Below are positions 13,322 through 26,100 of a DNA stretch of 64,000 nt, piece by piece; position 1 is the first letter of the stretch; each line of letters begins with the position of its first letter. The translations under genes were made by a program, and so were the position numbers. The stretch spans positions 11,749,578 through 11,813,577 of the forward strand of contig NC_087073.1 of assembly GCF_026151205.1 (NCBI RefSeq), read 5' to 3'. Under the pieces are notes generated by a model. That model searched no databases. It saw only the letters and a list, made by a program, of their open reading frames with translations, and was not told the DNA's origin. The stretch is from Bolinopsis microptera. Lineage: Eukaryota; Ctenophora; Tentaculata; Lobata; Bolinopsidae.

Positions 13322-14186
13322 GTAAGGATGCAGATTTTCATTACTCTTTCAGAATGCAGAAGTACAGGGTGAAATTATGATTAAAGGGTGGTCCAAAAGT
13401 CAGTGCACAAATGTTTTGATAACTCATAACACCTAACAACTTGCAGGTGAGCCGTGAGAATTGAGATACTGTAAATTTTCATTCGAGGATTCGGTCGACA
13501 AAATAAAAATTCTTAATTCTAGTCGACACGTTTTCAACGGTTGAAATTCAACCGTCCTTGTAGTTTGTACACATTCTAAGAGCTGATTTTGTTCATCAAA
13601 ATCAAATCGATCGATGATGTGGACTATGGGTGATACTGTTATAAAACAGTAATCAAACAATTGATTTGACTTCAAGTTCAAGCATCGAACGGAAAATCGT
13701 CAAATCATATTAATATTAGTCTCTGAACCATGCTAATTGCAGTACATTTCTGTCCATTTTCAGAGAATTTTCAGTCAAGTCTTTAAAATTGAAAATGATA
13801 ACAACAAAAAATTTCTTCCACAGTCGTATTACGACTCGTAAAGTATATTAGGTGCTATTGCTGGTTGTAAAGGTTGTTGTCCCTCGCGCCATCATCAATC
13901 ACGTTACTGGTCACATCGTCCCTTTCACGTGACTTTGTTTATAGTTGACCGCACAGAATATTGTGCATTCTGCCATTTTGTTGCTTATTGACTGTTTAAC
14001 TATATGTCAGTTTCCATTTGTTTAGACTTCGATTTGTGCCTTTGTGCTTTCAAATGGTTTTCACTTTTCAGGCAGTAATTTTTCGAATAAATATGTCAAC
14101 GTACTTTAAGGGTTTCAGAAATGATCAACATTTTTTTAATTTATTGACACTTGACAGCCTCTAATCAAAATTGTATTAATTAAGGT

Positions 14187-16223
14187 ATGATTACGACTCC
14201 TCGCTTCCTACTAATTTCTATTCTACTGGTGACGTCATCTCTTTGCACTGATGAGGTTAAAAAATTACAAAGTTATACTTTTCCTATCCACGGTTCACTT
14301 CTTCCGTTCCATTTAATTTTAAAATCAAGACTTTTCCTGGCGAACAATGAACACTTTTTGGTTTTTATTTTAAGTTTCCTCTTAGTACAATCGAACCACT
14401 ATATACCGTACCTTTCTGTACCGGGTGCCTCGATATACCGTACCTCTATTTTCCCGCAAACTTTTAGTTAATTCATAATTAGCTCGTTTTGTGCAAGAGA
14501 TCTTATTTAATACAGCGCATATCGTGGTGCATGTCGAGCTGTATTCCATCACAAGCCCCTAATGAGGTATATGACTATGAGACGCTTGACAGATTATTTG
14601 AAAGGCTACAGATAGTGATACTGGGGTCTGGGATTATGAACCTCACTTTACCTGTTTTTTTAAATACTGTACACTTTGCACTTTTCGTTTCCCAAAAAAA
14701 GCCCGGTATATAGAGGTTGGACTGTAAAAGCATATTTAATTTGCGATATGAACAAGTCAATGACTTCACGTAGTAGCGTGTACAAGTATGATATTTGAAT
14801 CTCGACCCAGTCAATTAGTTAATGATTTCTGACGGATTTAATGAATGTTAATCCTTCAGGGACCGGACTCCGCCGAAGTTACTATGGGCGAGCTTAAAAG
14901 TCTTAAACTTGAAATGGAGCAGATGAAGTTGTCAATGGCCCATGAAATTAATATGGCGAAGAGGGCAATAGAAGAAAATAAACAGACAAAGTTATCGCTG
15001 TCCAATGAAATAGAGTTAGCGGTCAGGAATGAAGAGAAAAAGAAAAAGAAAAAAAAGAAAGTTAAGAAGGTGACACCGACTATACAGACAAACAGCAATG
15101 AAGTAATGGAACAAGATGAAATCCTGGAGAGACTCGCTGAAATGGAGTTGTCATTAACTGAACAGTTGGCAATGGTCAGGGATGATATGGAAAAGAAGAT
15201 AATTGACGTAATTCAAGAATATGTTGAAGATATCCAGGAAAATATTGAAGTCAACAAGGGAAATATTGGAGTCAACAAGGGAAGTATTGAAGTCAACAAG
15301 GGAAATATTGAAGTCAACAAGGGAAATATTGAAGTCAACAAAGACGATATTGGAGTCAACAAGGAAAGTATTGAAGTCAACAAGGGAAATATTGAAGTCA
15401 ACAAGGGAAATATTGAAGTCAACAAATACGATATTGGAGTCAACAAGGAAAGTATTGAAGTCAACAAGGGAAATATTGAAGTCAACAAGGGAAATATTGA
15501 AGTCAACAAAGACGATATTGGAGTCAACAAGGAAAGTATTGAAGTCAACAAGGACGATATTGAATTCAACAAAGACGATATTGGAGTCAACACGGAAAGT
15601 ATTGAAGTCAACAAGGACGATATTGGAGTCAACAAAGACGATATTGGAGTCAACACGGAAAGTATTGAAGTCAACAAGGACGATATTGGAGTCAACAAGG
15701 ACGATATTGGAGTCAACAAGGCAAATATCGAAGTCAACAAGGGAAGTATTGAACAGGTGATCAGTGATGTAACCTTACATAAGAATGATATGACGTCTAT
15801 GCAGGAAGACATAGCTTCGATGAACAACAGTGAGGAAGCTCAAACACTGGCGGAAGAGATGAAAGAAACAAACCTTAGCAACGTTGTTGCGAATCAAGAT
15901 GAAATCCTGAAGAAACTCGCTGATATGGAGTCGAAAACTAACTCGCTCTCCCAGTACCACTCCTCCTTTGAGTCGAGTGTTGGGAACTTAAACCGGCGAA
16001 TGGATCAGGTTCAGAGGAACGTTGGCTTTGCAAATGGGGAGGTGAGAGAAATGTCAGGTCTCGCTGAGCAACTAAAGTATGAGTTAGAGGCGTTGAAGAA
16101 AGAAGAAGCCAATAGAGTAACAAGAAACGAGCTGATTGCGGTGAAAACAGACGTTCTGAAGAATAAGGGTACTATGAGGGATAGTAGCTCAGCTATCAGA
16201 CGCGACATGAATAACAAACCAAG
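14187..16223 (+). CDS. Cassette B: signal peptide + heptad-repeat coiled coil
   Basis: Exon B1 (14187-14255, 23 codons) is clearly homologous to A1. It has the same length and phase, a hydrophobic LLISILLVTSSLC core, and the shared nucleotide run CTGGTGACGTCAT. Exon B2 (14860-16223) begins after CCTTCAG and encodes about 455 residues. These are a charged lead-in with a run of eight lysines, about 24 tandem heptads of the IEVNKGN / IGVNKDD type (21 bp each, about 15240-15745), then a non-repetitive helical segment. B2 ends AACCAAG|GTAAAA in phase 2, exactly as A2 does. Joined to the exons at 17162 and 37452 it gives a 595-residue predicted secreted protein: signal peptide, coiled coil, small Cys-containing domain. 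The lead-ins of A and B are alike (GEL..LK.E.EQMK.S), so the cassettes are tandem duplicates whose repeats diverged. Antisense open frames here come from the repeats. Confidence 0.8.
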
Positions 16224-17161
16224 GTAAAAATACTGTTTATCATTAGTCTTCCAGATACTTACTAGGACAACAAAAATGCAAACTACAGCTGTACTCCCCC
16301 TCTTTCACGCTCCCCTGTACATTGTACAACGCCGTTATTTTATGTTAAATTGACACTGCGCTATCAGTAACAGTAACAGTAAGTATCATTCTTCACGACA
16401 CCGAAATTCTACATTGGGAAACAGCTGTAATTTAGCTGCATAATACTGAAGGAGAGACCTGAATTTGAAATTGCACCGGTGAAAGATCCCGACTGTACGA
16501 ATCTAGGTAAAAGAATTCGTGAGTCGATTTGTCATATAACCGAATCCTTGCTTAACACAAACATCATGTTGGAAATCCCTGTCATCCCTCATATATGAAG
16601 TCTGGACAGCAAGAACTCCAAAAATATGCGTAACACTATTTCATATCACTAAGTATAATCCAAAATACGAATGGAACCATTAGAGACCGACTCGAGCTAT
16701 ACAATTTCAATATAAATAAGCCCCTATTTCAACTTATTCACTCATTGTTGCACTGACTTTTGGACCGTCCTATATATATATTCAATATATATATATATTC
16801 AACTCGAGAACGTGAAACTGAAGAGTATAGAATTTATTCTCAATATATGACACATGTAACTGCGACTACTTTTTTTGAGCAGTAAAATGTAAATATCTTA
16901 TTTATCGGCGGAAATATAGATTGAATTCGACATCTGGGGCTGATTGTCTCATACTGTTGGGAAATAGTAATTTAGCGGAGAGGTGGAACTGGAATTGTGC
17001 GAGTTTGTAAGCAGTAGGAACATTGAATGTGTTAGCGATTAACCAATCATCTGCCAATTAACCAGATTAAAACAGCCATGCATGATGCACCACCTCCCCA
17101 CTATTATCCAGGCAGCTGTAAGTGTAACTTTACGACTACAAATAACTCTTGATTTCCCCAG
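16224..17161. other. Intron between cassette B and the first C-terminal exon
   Basis: AT-rich, with a TATATATATATTCAATATATA snap-back near 16772-16800. No exon seen. The stretch just before 17162 ends in a pyrimidine-rich acceptor (CTTGATTTCCCCAG). Confidence 0.6.
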
Positions 17162-20100
17162 TCCGGTTATCATACTGAGCAGCGAAGAAAAGAAGCCTAA
17201 AGGAAATCCCAAATGTGCTAGAGTCTGTGCTGGAACTACAGGTAATTGTTTTACATTATTTATTATTAACATAGCTATTTTTATTCCGAGCATTATAACT
17301 ACAAGTACAAGAGCCACATTCCACTGTCCACGGCTTTACGATCAGTCGATTATTCTTGGCATGGTTATCTACAATTATAAATAATCATTCTCAACATCGA
17401 CTCTTAAAATGAGAAGATCATTTTCTTAATAATATAATAGGCAATAGTTGTAATACTGGCTACTATAATAATAATACTGCAAAACATCTAACATCCGCGA
17501 AGTTCCGCATCTAATGCGCGCGTTCTTTCTGTCAAGGTTTATAAAACACTTTCACCTTTTATTGTAAATTAAATTTAGCGTCATACATTTCACTTCAACT
17601 TAAAATGTGACTGAAAATACGGTTCCACCTGATCATCCTCAATAAATAAAAACAAGTTACTGTCCAAATATTGTGTGCATGATAATTGAAATGGCATCAT
17701 TCTTAAGTGCAGCTGGATGTGTAATACCAAAATGTTGATACCAAAATAGTTCTCAAATTCTCGGTGAACAAAACCCCCTTCTGAAACCCAAGGTGGAAAA
17801 GATCAATTGTATAGGAATATTCACTTGCACTGTAAAACCTTCAAACTTGATATGACCTCAAAAGAAAATTAGATGTATTTACTATTGTAAACTCTTTTAA
17901 ATTAGATCAGAAGGAAAGCTCTATCCTAACCTTAGTCCAGTACTTATGTAGTTTTCGCAAGTAAAAAGTGGCATCTGATTCCACAAAATATTTCATTTAA
18001 AATCGACGTTTTGATGGTAGTGTCACGAATATTTCACATCACAATTGAGTAGATAACTACGATGAGTGGTAGAAGGACTGAAGTGATGGTAGTAGCACTG
18101 TTCTCCTCGTTACAGCTGTCAGTGTCACACTCAACACAAGTGTTGTTAGCAGCATCAGTAGCACAGGGTCCACATCCATTGTGAGGGAAAGAGTAGTCTG
18201 CATCAGCTGCTTCTCCAGGTCTGAGGGACGTATATTTAATCACTAACAGTATTACCGATGGAATAAAATAAAATGAAGGAAGGTGTATCTTTACATGGCC
18301 ATTTGCATTGTAGGCCCCCTGTAGCTGTAGTAAAACCCCAGTTTACCGTGCAGCTGTTTACTTCCTCTAAATTGCACAGTAAATCGTTTCCCCTAAGACT
18401 ACTAATCATTAAACAAATTTAATTTTTACGATCTTCTACTTTAACTCAATTTGAATGATAAATAAAATGTGACTTTATCCTAATATCTATAATACTAATA
18501 ATCGATTGGGCGACATCTGTCTGAAAATAGTTTATTCAGACAATAGTTTATGTCGGATCCTACCGTGCGATTTTCTTGAAACTTTCCATAAAGTATGGTG
18601 GTTATAGGACGGATAATCTGTGTAAGTTTGAGCGAGTTTCTACGTGCCAAATTTGAGATATCACTTCAAACACAAGAAAATAGTTCTGTCGGACAGATGT
18701 CGCTGTCGGACAGATGTCGTGTTACCTGTTTGGACTGAGCGAGTTCATACTCCTCTAACTACATTAAATTAATTCCTTCTGTAACGTCCTCAATAAATGT
18801 AAAAGATTTGTAGTGTTGTAATTAATTACCTGTTGCATTTTATCAGAGTATCTACAAATCTGCCACATAAAGTGAACTCAGTTTGCTTTACCCAAGATGT
18901 CTCCGTGTTGTTCCACGCATAATTGTAACACTCGAAGTTTTCTCCAACCTCGAGAGGTGTGTTGCATCCATCAGTATCACAGGTAGAGCAAGTCGTACCT
19001 TTTTCGGCAAGCAAACAACCCCCACATTTGTATTCACCGCTGCTCATTCCAGTGTATTCATTGAACTTAGGCCTGGATAACAAAAAGTGTGATATACGAT
19101 TCACTCTCAGGAAGCACGTGAAAAACTTTGGTATTATAAAACATGGATAACTATAGCTTAGATGTCCCAACTCTGAATGACGTGCTACGGCATAATGGGA
19201 ATCGGATCTGTTGATCCATCAGCTCTTATCCCAATAAACTGTGAATAGTCGATATTCATTCTGCATACTAATTTCAAAGTCAAATTGTTTGTTTGCTGTC
19301 TTTTTCCTTAATATAAGGGACCAGGTTCCAACATGGTGGATCAATTGATGGTTACTGAAAGAGGGGAGTAAGACCAATAAGATTCATTTCAGTTTATGAT
19401 AAAAATATTAATCCTAGCCAAACTTATTGCAAATTGAAGGGTCAGCGCACATATGAATATTGCAAAGGGCGCATGATTTTCGGTCGCAAACATCTCCAAA
19501 TGGCAAATTTTGCAACTTAAATTTCCTACTCCTCCTAAATATTTTGAGCAATCAAAATTCAAACTTGATAGGCAAATTAACATAAATAAATGTCGATTTA
19601 ATTTAATACGACAAAGACCTTGCCAGTCAAAACATAGTTGCTGTACTTGAAAAATACGGTTTCGTACAGCTAGTATCCAGGCCCACCCGTATTACTGATC
19701 ATTATGCAAATCTAATTGATCACGTTTATACAAATGACGTGCTCAACACACTAAGCTGCAATGTATTAACTGTGGATATCTCTGACCATTTAGCGACCCT
19801 AACCACAATATCACTCGGAAATAATTTACAGAAGAATGGTAGAGTGAGTGCGAGTCGTGAATAGCCCGTTATAGCACGTGAGTTCAATGAAGCAAGTAAT
19901 CATGAATTCAAAAGTCTGATCATGAGTGAAAATTGGAGTGAAGTTCTCGAGCAAGTGAGTGCCGACGAGCAGTATAACAAATTTAGCGAGACGTATTCAA
20001 GGTCAAAAGCAAACTTTTGACCCTGGAGTTTTGGAAGAATTTCTCAGGGGTCTCTGTATCAACTCAATTTTTTTTTTGTGTATGGTGTAGTAAAAAGTGT

Positions 20101-23100
20101 AGTAAAAAAGGTACACTTTTAATAACACTTACGACCAGTCACACCAGAAGACGTCCATAGCATTATAAATACATTAAAGAACAAGGCCACCCTTGACAAG
20201 AAAATTGGGCATATGAAAATAGCTAATATACCGATGTTAACTTTACTGGCACAGTAATACCAGTGCACAAAGGAGGCCTGAAAACTGACGTTACGAACTA
20301 TAGGCCCATATCATTACTGAGCTCTTTCTCCAAGATCTACGAAAAACTTATGCAACTTAGTCAATATGGTTTTAGACCTGGAATGTCATGTGAACATGTC
20401 CTACTAAACGCCCAAAATACCATACTTCAATCACTTCACAGTAAACAAATCGCTGTGCTACTTCTACTAGATTATTCAAAAGCATTTAATGTTATTGAGC
20501 ATTCTATTCTGCTCAGAAAATTAGAACATTGTGGTATTTTAAAAATGGCTCGAATCTTATTTGAGCGACCGCCAACAGTTCGTCACTATCAATGGAGCTG
20601 ACTCGAGCCCTAAGCCTAGGGTACATTTCCCGAAAAACACCCTAGGGCGTTTAATTCGAACAATTGAAACAAATCAAATTGGCGGGCAAACGATCCGTTT
20701 CATGATATGTATAAAACAATACCAATCATCAGTGCCCGCTAATTTGATTTGTTTCAATTGTTCGAATTATGATGCTCCTGCTTAACTGCAGTCGAGCACT
20801 CTCTTTGGGAAACCAAACAACAACTTTTAGTTTGACGATAACATCGTTTATTTTGTAATGTTATTTAATGCTCCTAGCAACAGCTAGTAGAGCCCTTTTG
20901 CTAGAAGAGAAAACTAAAGCTGTATATATATATGGATTCCTCCAAAAAAACATTGCATCATATATATTATATATATATATATAATAAATAGTTGTTGCTT
21001 GGTTTCCCAAAGAGAGTGCTCGACTGCAGTTAAGCAGGAGCATTATAATTCGAACAATTGAAACAAATCAAATTGGCGGGCAAACGATCCGTTTCATGAT
21101 ATGTATAAAACAATACCAATCATCAGTGCTGAATGCTGATGATTGGTATTGTTAATTGTTTTATACATATCGTATCATGAAACGTCTCGTTTGCCCGCCA
21201 ATTTGATTTGTTTCAATTGTTCGAATTATATATATATATATTATGATTGGCTACTGGGACACGTCATACACACGGTTGGATTGTTAATTCGGTTGAAATA
21301 CCTTTAAATCCATTATCACCATAATCTGAACATGATTTATTAAAATTTTTTTAATTATATATATATATGTTATTAGTCAGCCACAACTATCAGTAAAACA
21401 ACGCCTTGACTTCAAATGTCGGTAAAATGTACCTTTACAGTCATCCTCAAATTATTTGTTATATAGTAGTGTTGAAAGTATTAAAACTTTAAAAGTATAT
21501 ATATATATACAAAATGAAACGACCGGTTGAGTCAGACAAATGTTTCAATCATGATACAAAACCTGAAATTTGTAACTCTCGGCTTGCCGATTGAGCACTG
21601 TCAGCATACGACACCACCCACAATTATATGTATACAGTTTTAATACTATCAACACTTCTATATAACAAATAATTTGAGAATTGATGTAAATAAATGATGC
21701 AAAGAATTACGAGGATCTAGTCAATACCGCTTTTTTATTGTGTAGAAGTTCAGCAATGAAATATATATATATATACTCAGTATGTTTTAGTTTTGTACCG
21801 TTTTAAGTCACATAGTTTTGTACGTCTTCCTAAGATTTGTTATCCTTTCCTAGTTTGTAAGTTATTTTAAAGATTTGTGTATATTCCAGTTGCTTTTAGA
21901 ACAATTTTATCTCAGATAACGATGTTTAATAAATGATGCAAAGAATTTCGAAGATCTAATCAACACCGACTTTTAATGTGTAGGAGTACAGCAACGAAAT
22001 ATATATATATATGTGTTTATCCGTACCATTTTACTGACACCACGGCATCAACTTTAACACGACTTTCCGCGAAAACCGTAAAAGATATACAACTGAAACT
22101 TTTTGACTGGGTCAAATACTTTAATGGCCTCCAAATTAGCATGAAAAAATAAAAATTTTGGCCAAGGAATAGGAATTTTAGAGCCCAAAATTTGGACCCC
22201 CAAGTGGTGTCAAAATGTACTTCTTATACTCTGACAGAAAGTTCCAGAGAGTTTTATTTGTCTGCACTTAAAATGTATCATCTTTGAAGTTACCAGCAAA
22301 AGAATAGGATTACTTGATCAATTCGATTGGGTTTTTGCATTGCATCGGCATTCGGCATGTATTTTCTATAATAGGTTAAAAGGAATCTAAGATAGTGACC
22401 TAAAATCTTATGTCAACCTCCCGGACTAATGTGGATTAGAAAAAAAAATTAGTCTATCATGATGGCTAAACACGTTGCACGATGTAATAAATTTATTTGG
22501 AGTCGTCAATTAATTTATAATTATCAGTATCACTGTACATTTTTGCTGAATTTTCATGATAAATTTACAAATTTTCTGACTGCTGGCTTAAAATTGATAT
22601 CTTATTCAAAAATATTAGAATCGATAAAACGTTTGATCTGATCAATCGATTTTGATACTTTGAATAGTAAAATTTGTAGAATTTCTTGAATTCTCATGTT
22701 GATTTATCTTGGAGACATCTATCGTAAAGATATTTGAAGTGTTTGTTGTCTCCTCCACGGCACATTTTTCTGTTGCTCATAAATCATACAAAAAACAATC
22801 ACAAAGAAAATACGCACTGACTGCACGTCTCAACGTTATCGGAACAAGTTACAAGACTAGCAGATCCGTCATCTCCAACAATACATTGCAGTGCCCCTGA
22901 AAAGAAAGAAATTGAAAGTACATATTTGGTTGTTGGTCTCTTACATTATTGCAGCTCCTATGCTATGGGAGGCTTTTTCTGTAATTGTCTACACAAATTC
23001 TGAATAATCTGTTTAAAGATCAACTTGGCCTGTTATAAAAAATTTTAACTCGGACCTAATTTTAGGAGCGCAGCAAATTCCCTTGTTATAAAAATTCGGG

Positions 23101-26100
23101 GGGCCGGGGGGGGGGGGGAGGGTTGTAACATGTCCGCCACGACTGTCGTGTGCGCCACACTTTTCACTTAAAACGATTACTGGTACAACAGCTACAACTA
23201 CATTGGCATTGTAAGGGAAATTGATCGTGCGTGGTGTAAGGCCCGTGTAACCGCAGCGAAATTCTTGTTACTTATGAAGCACAACATACCTGTCATATTG
23301 AAGAGTTGTAGTGTGGCAAAGAGTATAAGCTTCATCCGATTGATCTGTTCCATTTTCTTAGAAATAATAATAATAATAATTGGGTAGTACATAATATTGG
23401 GTAGTACATAATATTGGGTAATTTGAGTATTTAATAATAATAACAATAATAGCAGCCCAAGACCAAGCACTTAGGACTAATTATGTAAAGCACAGGATTG
23501 ACAAAAAACCTGGCTCTTCTCCACTCAGCAGACTCTGCAGAAATCATTATGAGACAATAGATCACATACTGAATGGGTGCCCACAACTTTCACATACAGA
23601 ATATAAGTGTCGGCATGAAAAAGTAGCTGCCGCATTGCACTGAAGTCTGTGCAAGGAATACGGCTTCCCACGCAGTAAAAAGTGGTACGAACACCGAGCA
23701 GAGAAGGTGCTGGAGAACGAAAAAGTCAAGCTATTGTGGGACTTTCACATCCAGTCAGACCACGTTATCGAGCACTGCAGACCGGATCTTCTTCTGGTAG
23801 AGTTCCGTGGCAGAGTTGCAGTCAGTAAACTGACTGGTTGGCAGTGATGCACGCCGGTTCATTTTTCGCCAACCGGCGGCGGCGTGCCCAAAATGGCCCG
23901 GCGTGGCGGCGTTCGCAGTTCGGCGGCGTGGAACATAATTTTGTCAAAATTTAGGTTTAAATTTCCAGGCCCACAAAAATTGTGGCGTACGTGCGTGCAT
24001 GAAATAATGATGTAATAAGTGTGGTTTTTACAATTATATTTGGTGGTTTTTACAATTATATTTAAGAAAAACCAAATTCTTAACATTGTCGTTGGACAAT
24101 TTGGATCTCCTAAAGTTCAAAATCAACCCCGACTGGCTTCATACTCTTTCTATTTCCTTTCACGCCACGCCGACTTGAGAGGTATCGGCGTGGCGGCGTG
24201 TGAAAATGTGCCGGCGCGGCGGCGTCCGGCGGCGGCGTGCATCACTGCTGGTTGGGGTCATTTATGCAGCAGATCTTCCTTGAAAATATTCATGTCTATA
24301 TCTGATATCTTTCTGCCCACCATATCTTCTTTGTGGCTTCCTTTGTGGTGAGGAAAGGCAATAGAGAAATTTACAAAGTAGTGATCTGATGTTGTAACTG
24401 TTTTGACTACGTTTATATATTTAATATTCAACTTTTAAATAACTTTTAACGAAGGCTCAGACTTGCAGGTCATGCTTACCGACATCCGGAGCTGACACTG
24501 AACAAACTGATCCTCTGGAAGCCGAGTCATGGGCATATTAACAGGGGGCGACCTCACTTAACACTACTAGATAACCTAATAGCAGATACTGGGCTGAAGT
24601 CAGTAGATGAGATAGCTAGAGTGAGTGACGGTCTAGCTGCTAGACTGATGGAAGACAGAAAGCTGCGGAGAACTGTTGTCAATCGATCTCGGGAATACTA
24701 CCCGCCTTAAGGCCAAAGGGGGGGGGGGGGGGGGGGGGTCCGAGGTCAATTTTGAGATATGTTGTAGGGCTCGATCTAAATTTTCAAATGCTTTTGTCCT
24801 TACCGAAAACAAAGTTTCCTATTTGAAGATATCGCGCGTTGAATTTTGAGATTTACCTGTAATTCTATTGTAAATGAAAACTTTAAATGAAATTGTGTTC
24901 GAAATCTATCTTCTTTTTCAGTTTATGGACACGTTCAAAAAAAGGTGGCACTAGAGATTGATTTTTTTAAATGCGTTTTAAAAATAATCATTGTTCTTTG
25001 TTGGTTGATATATCTATCTATACCTTTAGAAATTCGATTAAATTTCATGATCCTGAAATCACGGAGTCTCTAGTGCTTATATTACAGGAGTTATCGTTAT
25101 TTGTGTGCCAATGATTCAAATATCACACAATTAGAAATGCAAGATGAATCAACACTAGATAATCTGAAAAGTACTATTCACAAAGACGCCAAAATTGATA
25201 TCATGGTGACTATAATGCATGTAAGGAATGGAATGTCTTATCTGAAATTGTTATTGGTGCCAAAATGATTCAAAAATCACAACTTAAACGTTGGAAATGA
25301 GCCTATTTTGAGCAGTGATTATTGAATCATCTTACGTTTTTATTGGCTTTCTATCATTTTTAGGGTACAAAATAGTATTAAATAGTATTAAAACCAGTTA
25401 ATATGATTCAAAAATCACATTTTCGTTAAAGGTGCGCTATTAAGTCACACTATAGTAAGCCTTAAATTAAGTGCACGATATGACAATTTATATCCATTCT
25501 ATGATTCTTATTATGTGATTTTTGAATCCATGTCTAGCTTATACCATATTGAAGGCCTTTGAGCGATAATTTTTGATCTCGGTGCTTAAATGATTCAAAA
25601 ATCACACAAATCTGGCTACCAAATATGTAATTTCCTTTAAAGTGTGATAATTGAATCATACGTAATGTTCAAGTTGTAATGAAATTTTGAAAGTAAAGGT
25701 AATGAATCGATAATCACATTTCAAAAATCCGATTAAGTATTATATGTTACTGATATGATTCATTTGTCACATTATGGCGACAAAATTATCATGGCTTGAG
25801 CTGTAAAAGTACTAGTTTACTCAGTTTAAAATCAGTTTTTTGTGATTATTGATTCCACTATTACTCTAATAACGAACTTCTCCATGACCATAAACAAGTG
25901 TCACAACAAATTACTGCAGATTTACTATGAATACCAACCTGATATAGAGCCAAAAAGTGATACATTCCCCTGATACAGCATAATTTCAATACATGCTCAT
26001 TTATGTGATTTTTGACTCATTATGGCACTTTTAACCATCTAAATTATCTAAATATTAGTTAGCATGATATAATTGTGATTGATAGAGTTCATTGTTACAA

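Noticed and set aside
15213-15827. 204-codon minus and 179-codon plus frames in cassette B repeats
   Set aside because: Same cause: 21-bp repeats keep all frames open. Low-complexity Leu/Ser/Thr strings are not a credible protein.
22440-22700. Extra LU-gene exon between exons 2 and 3
   Set aside because: Phase already closes between the exon ending 22818 and the one starting 19072 using the GTGCGT donor, and no cysteine-bearing stretch with good borders was seen.
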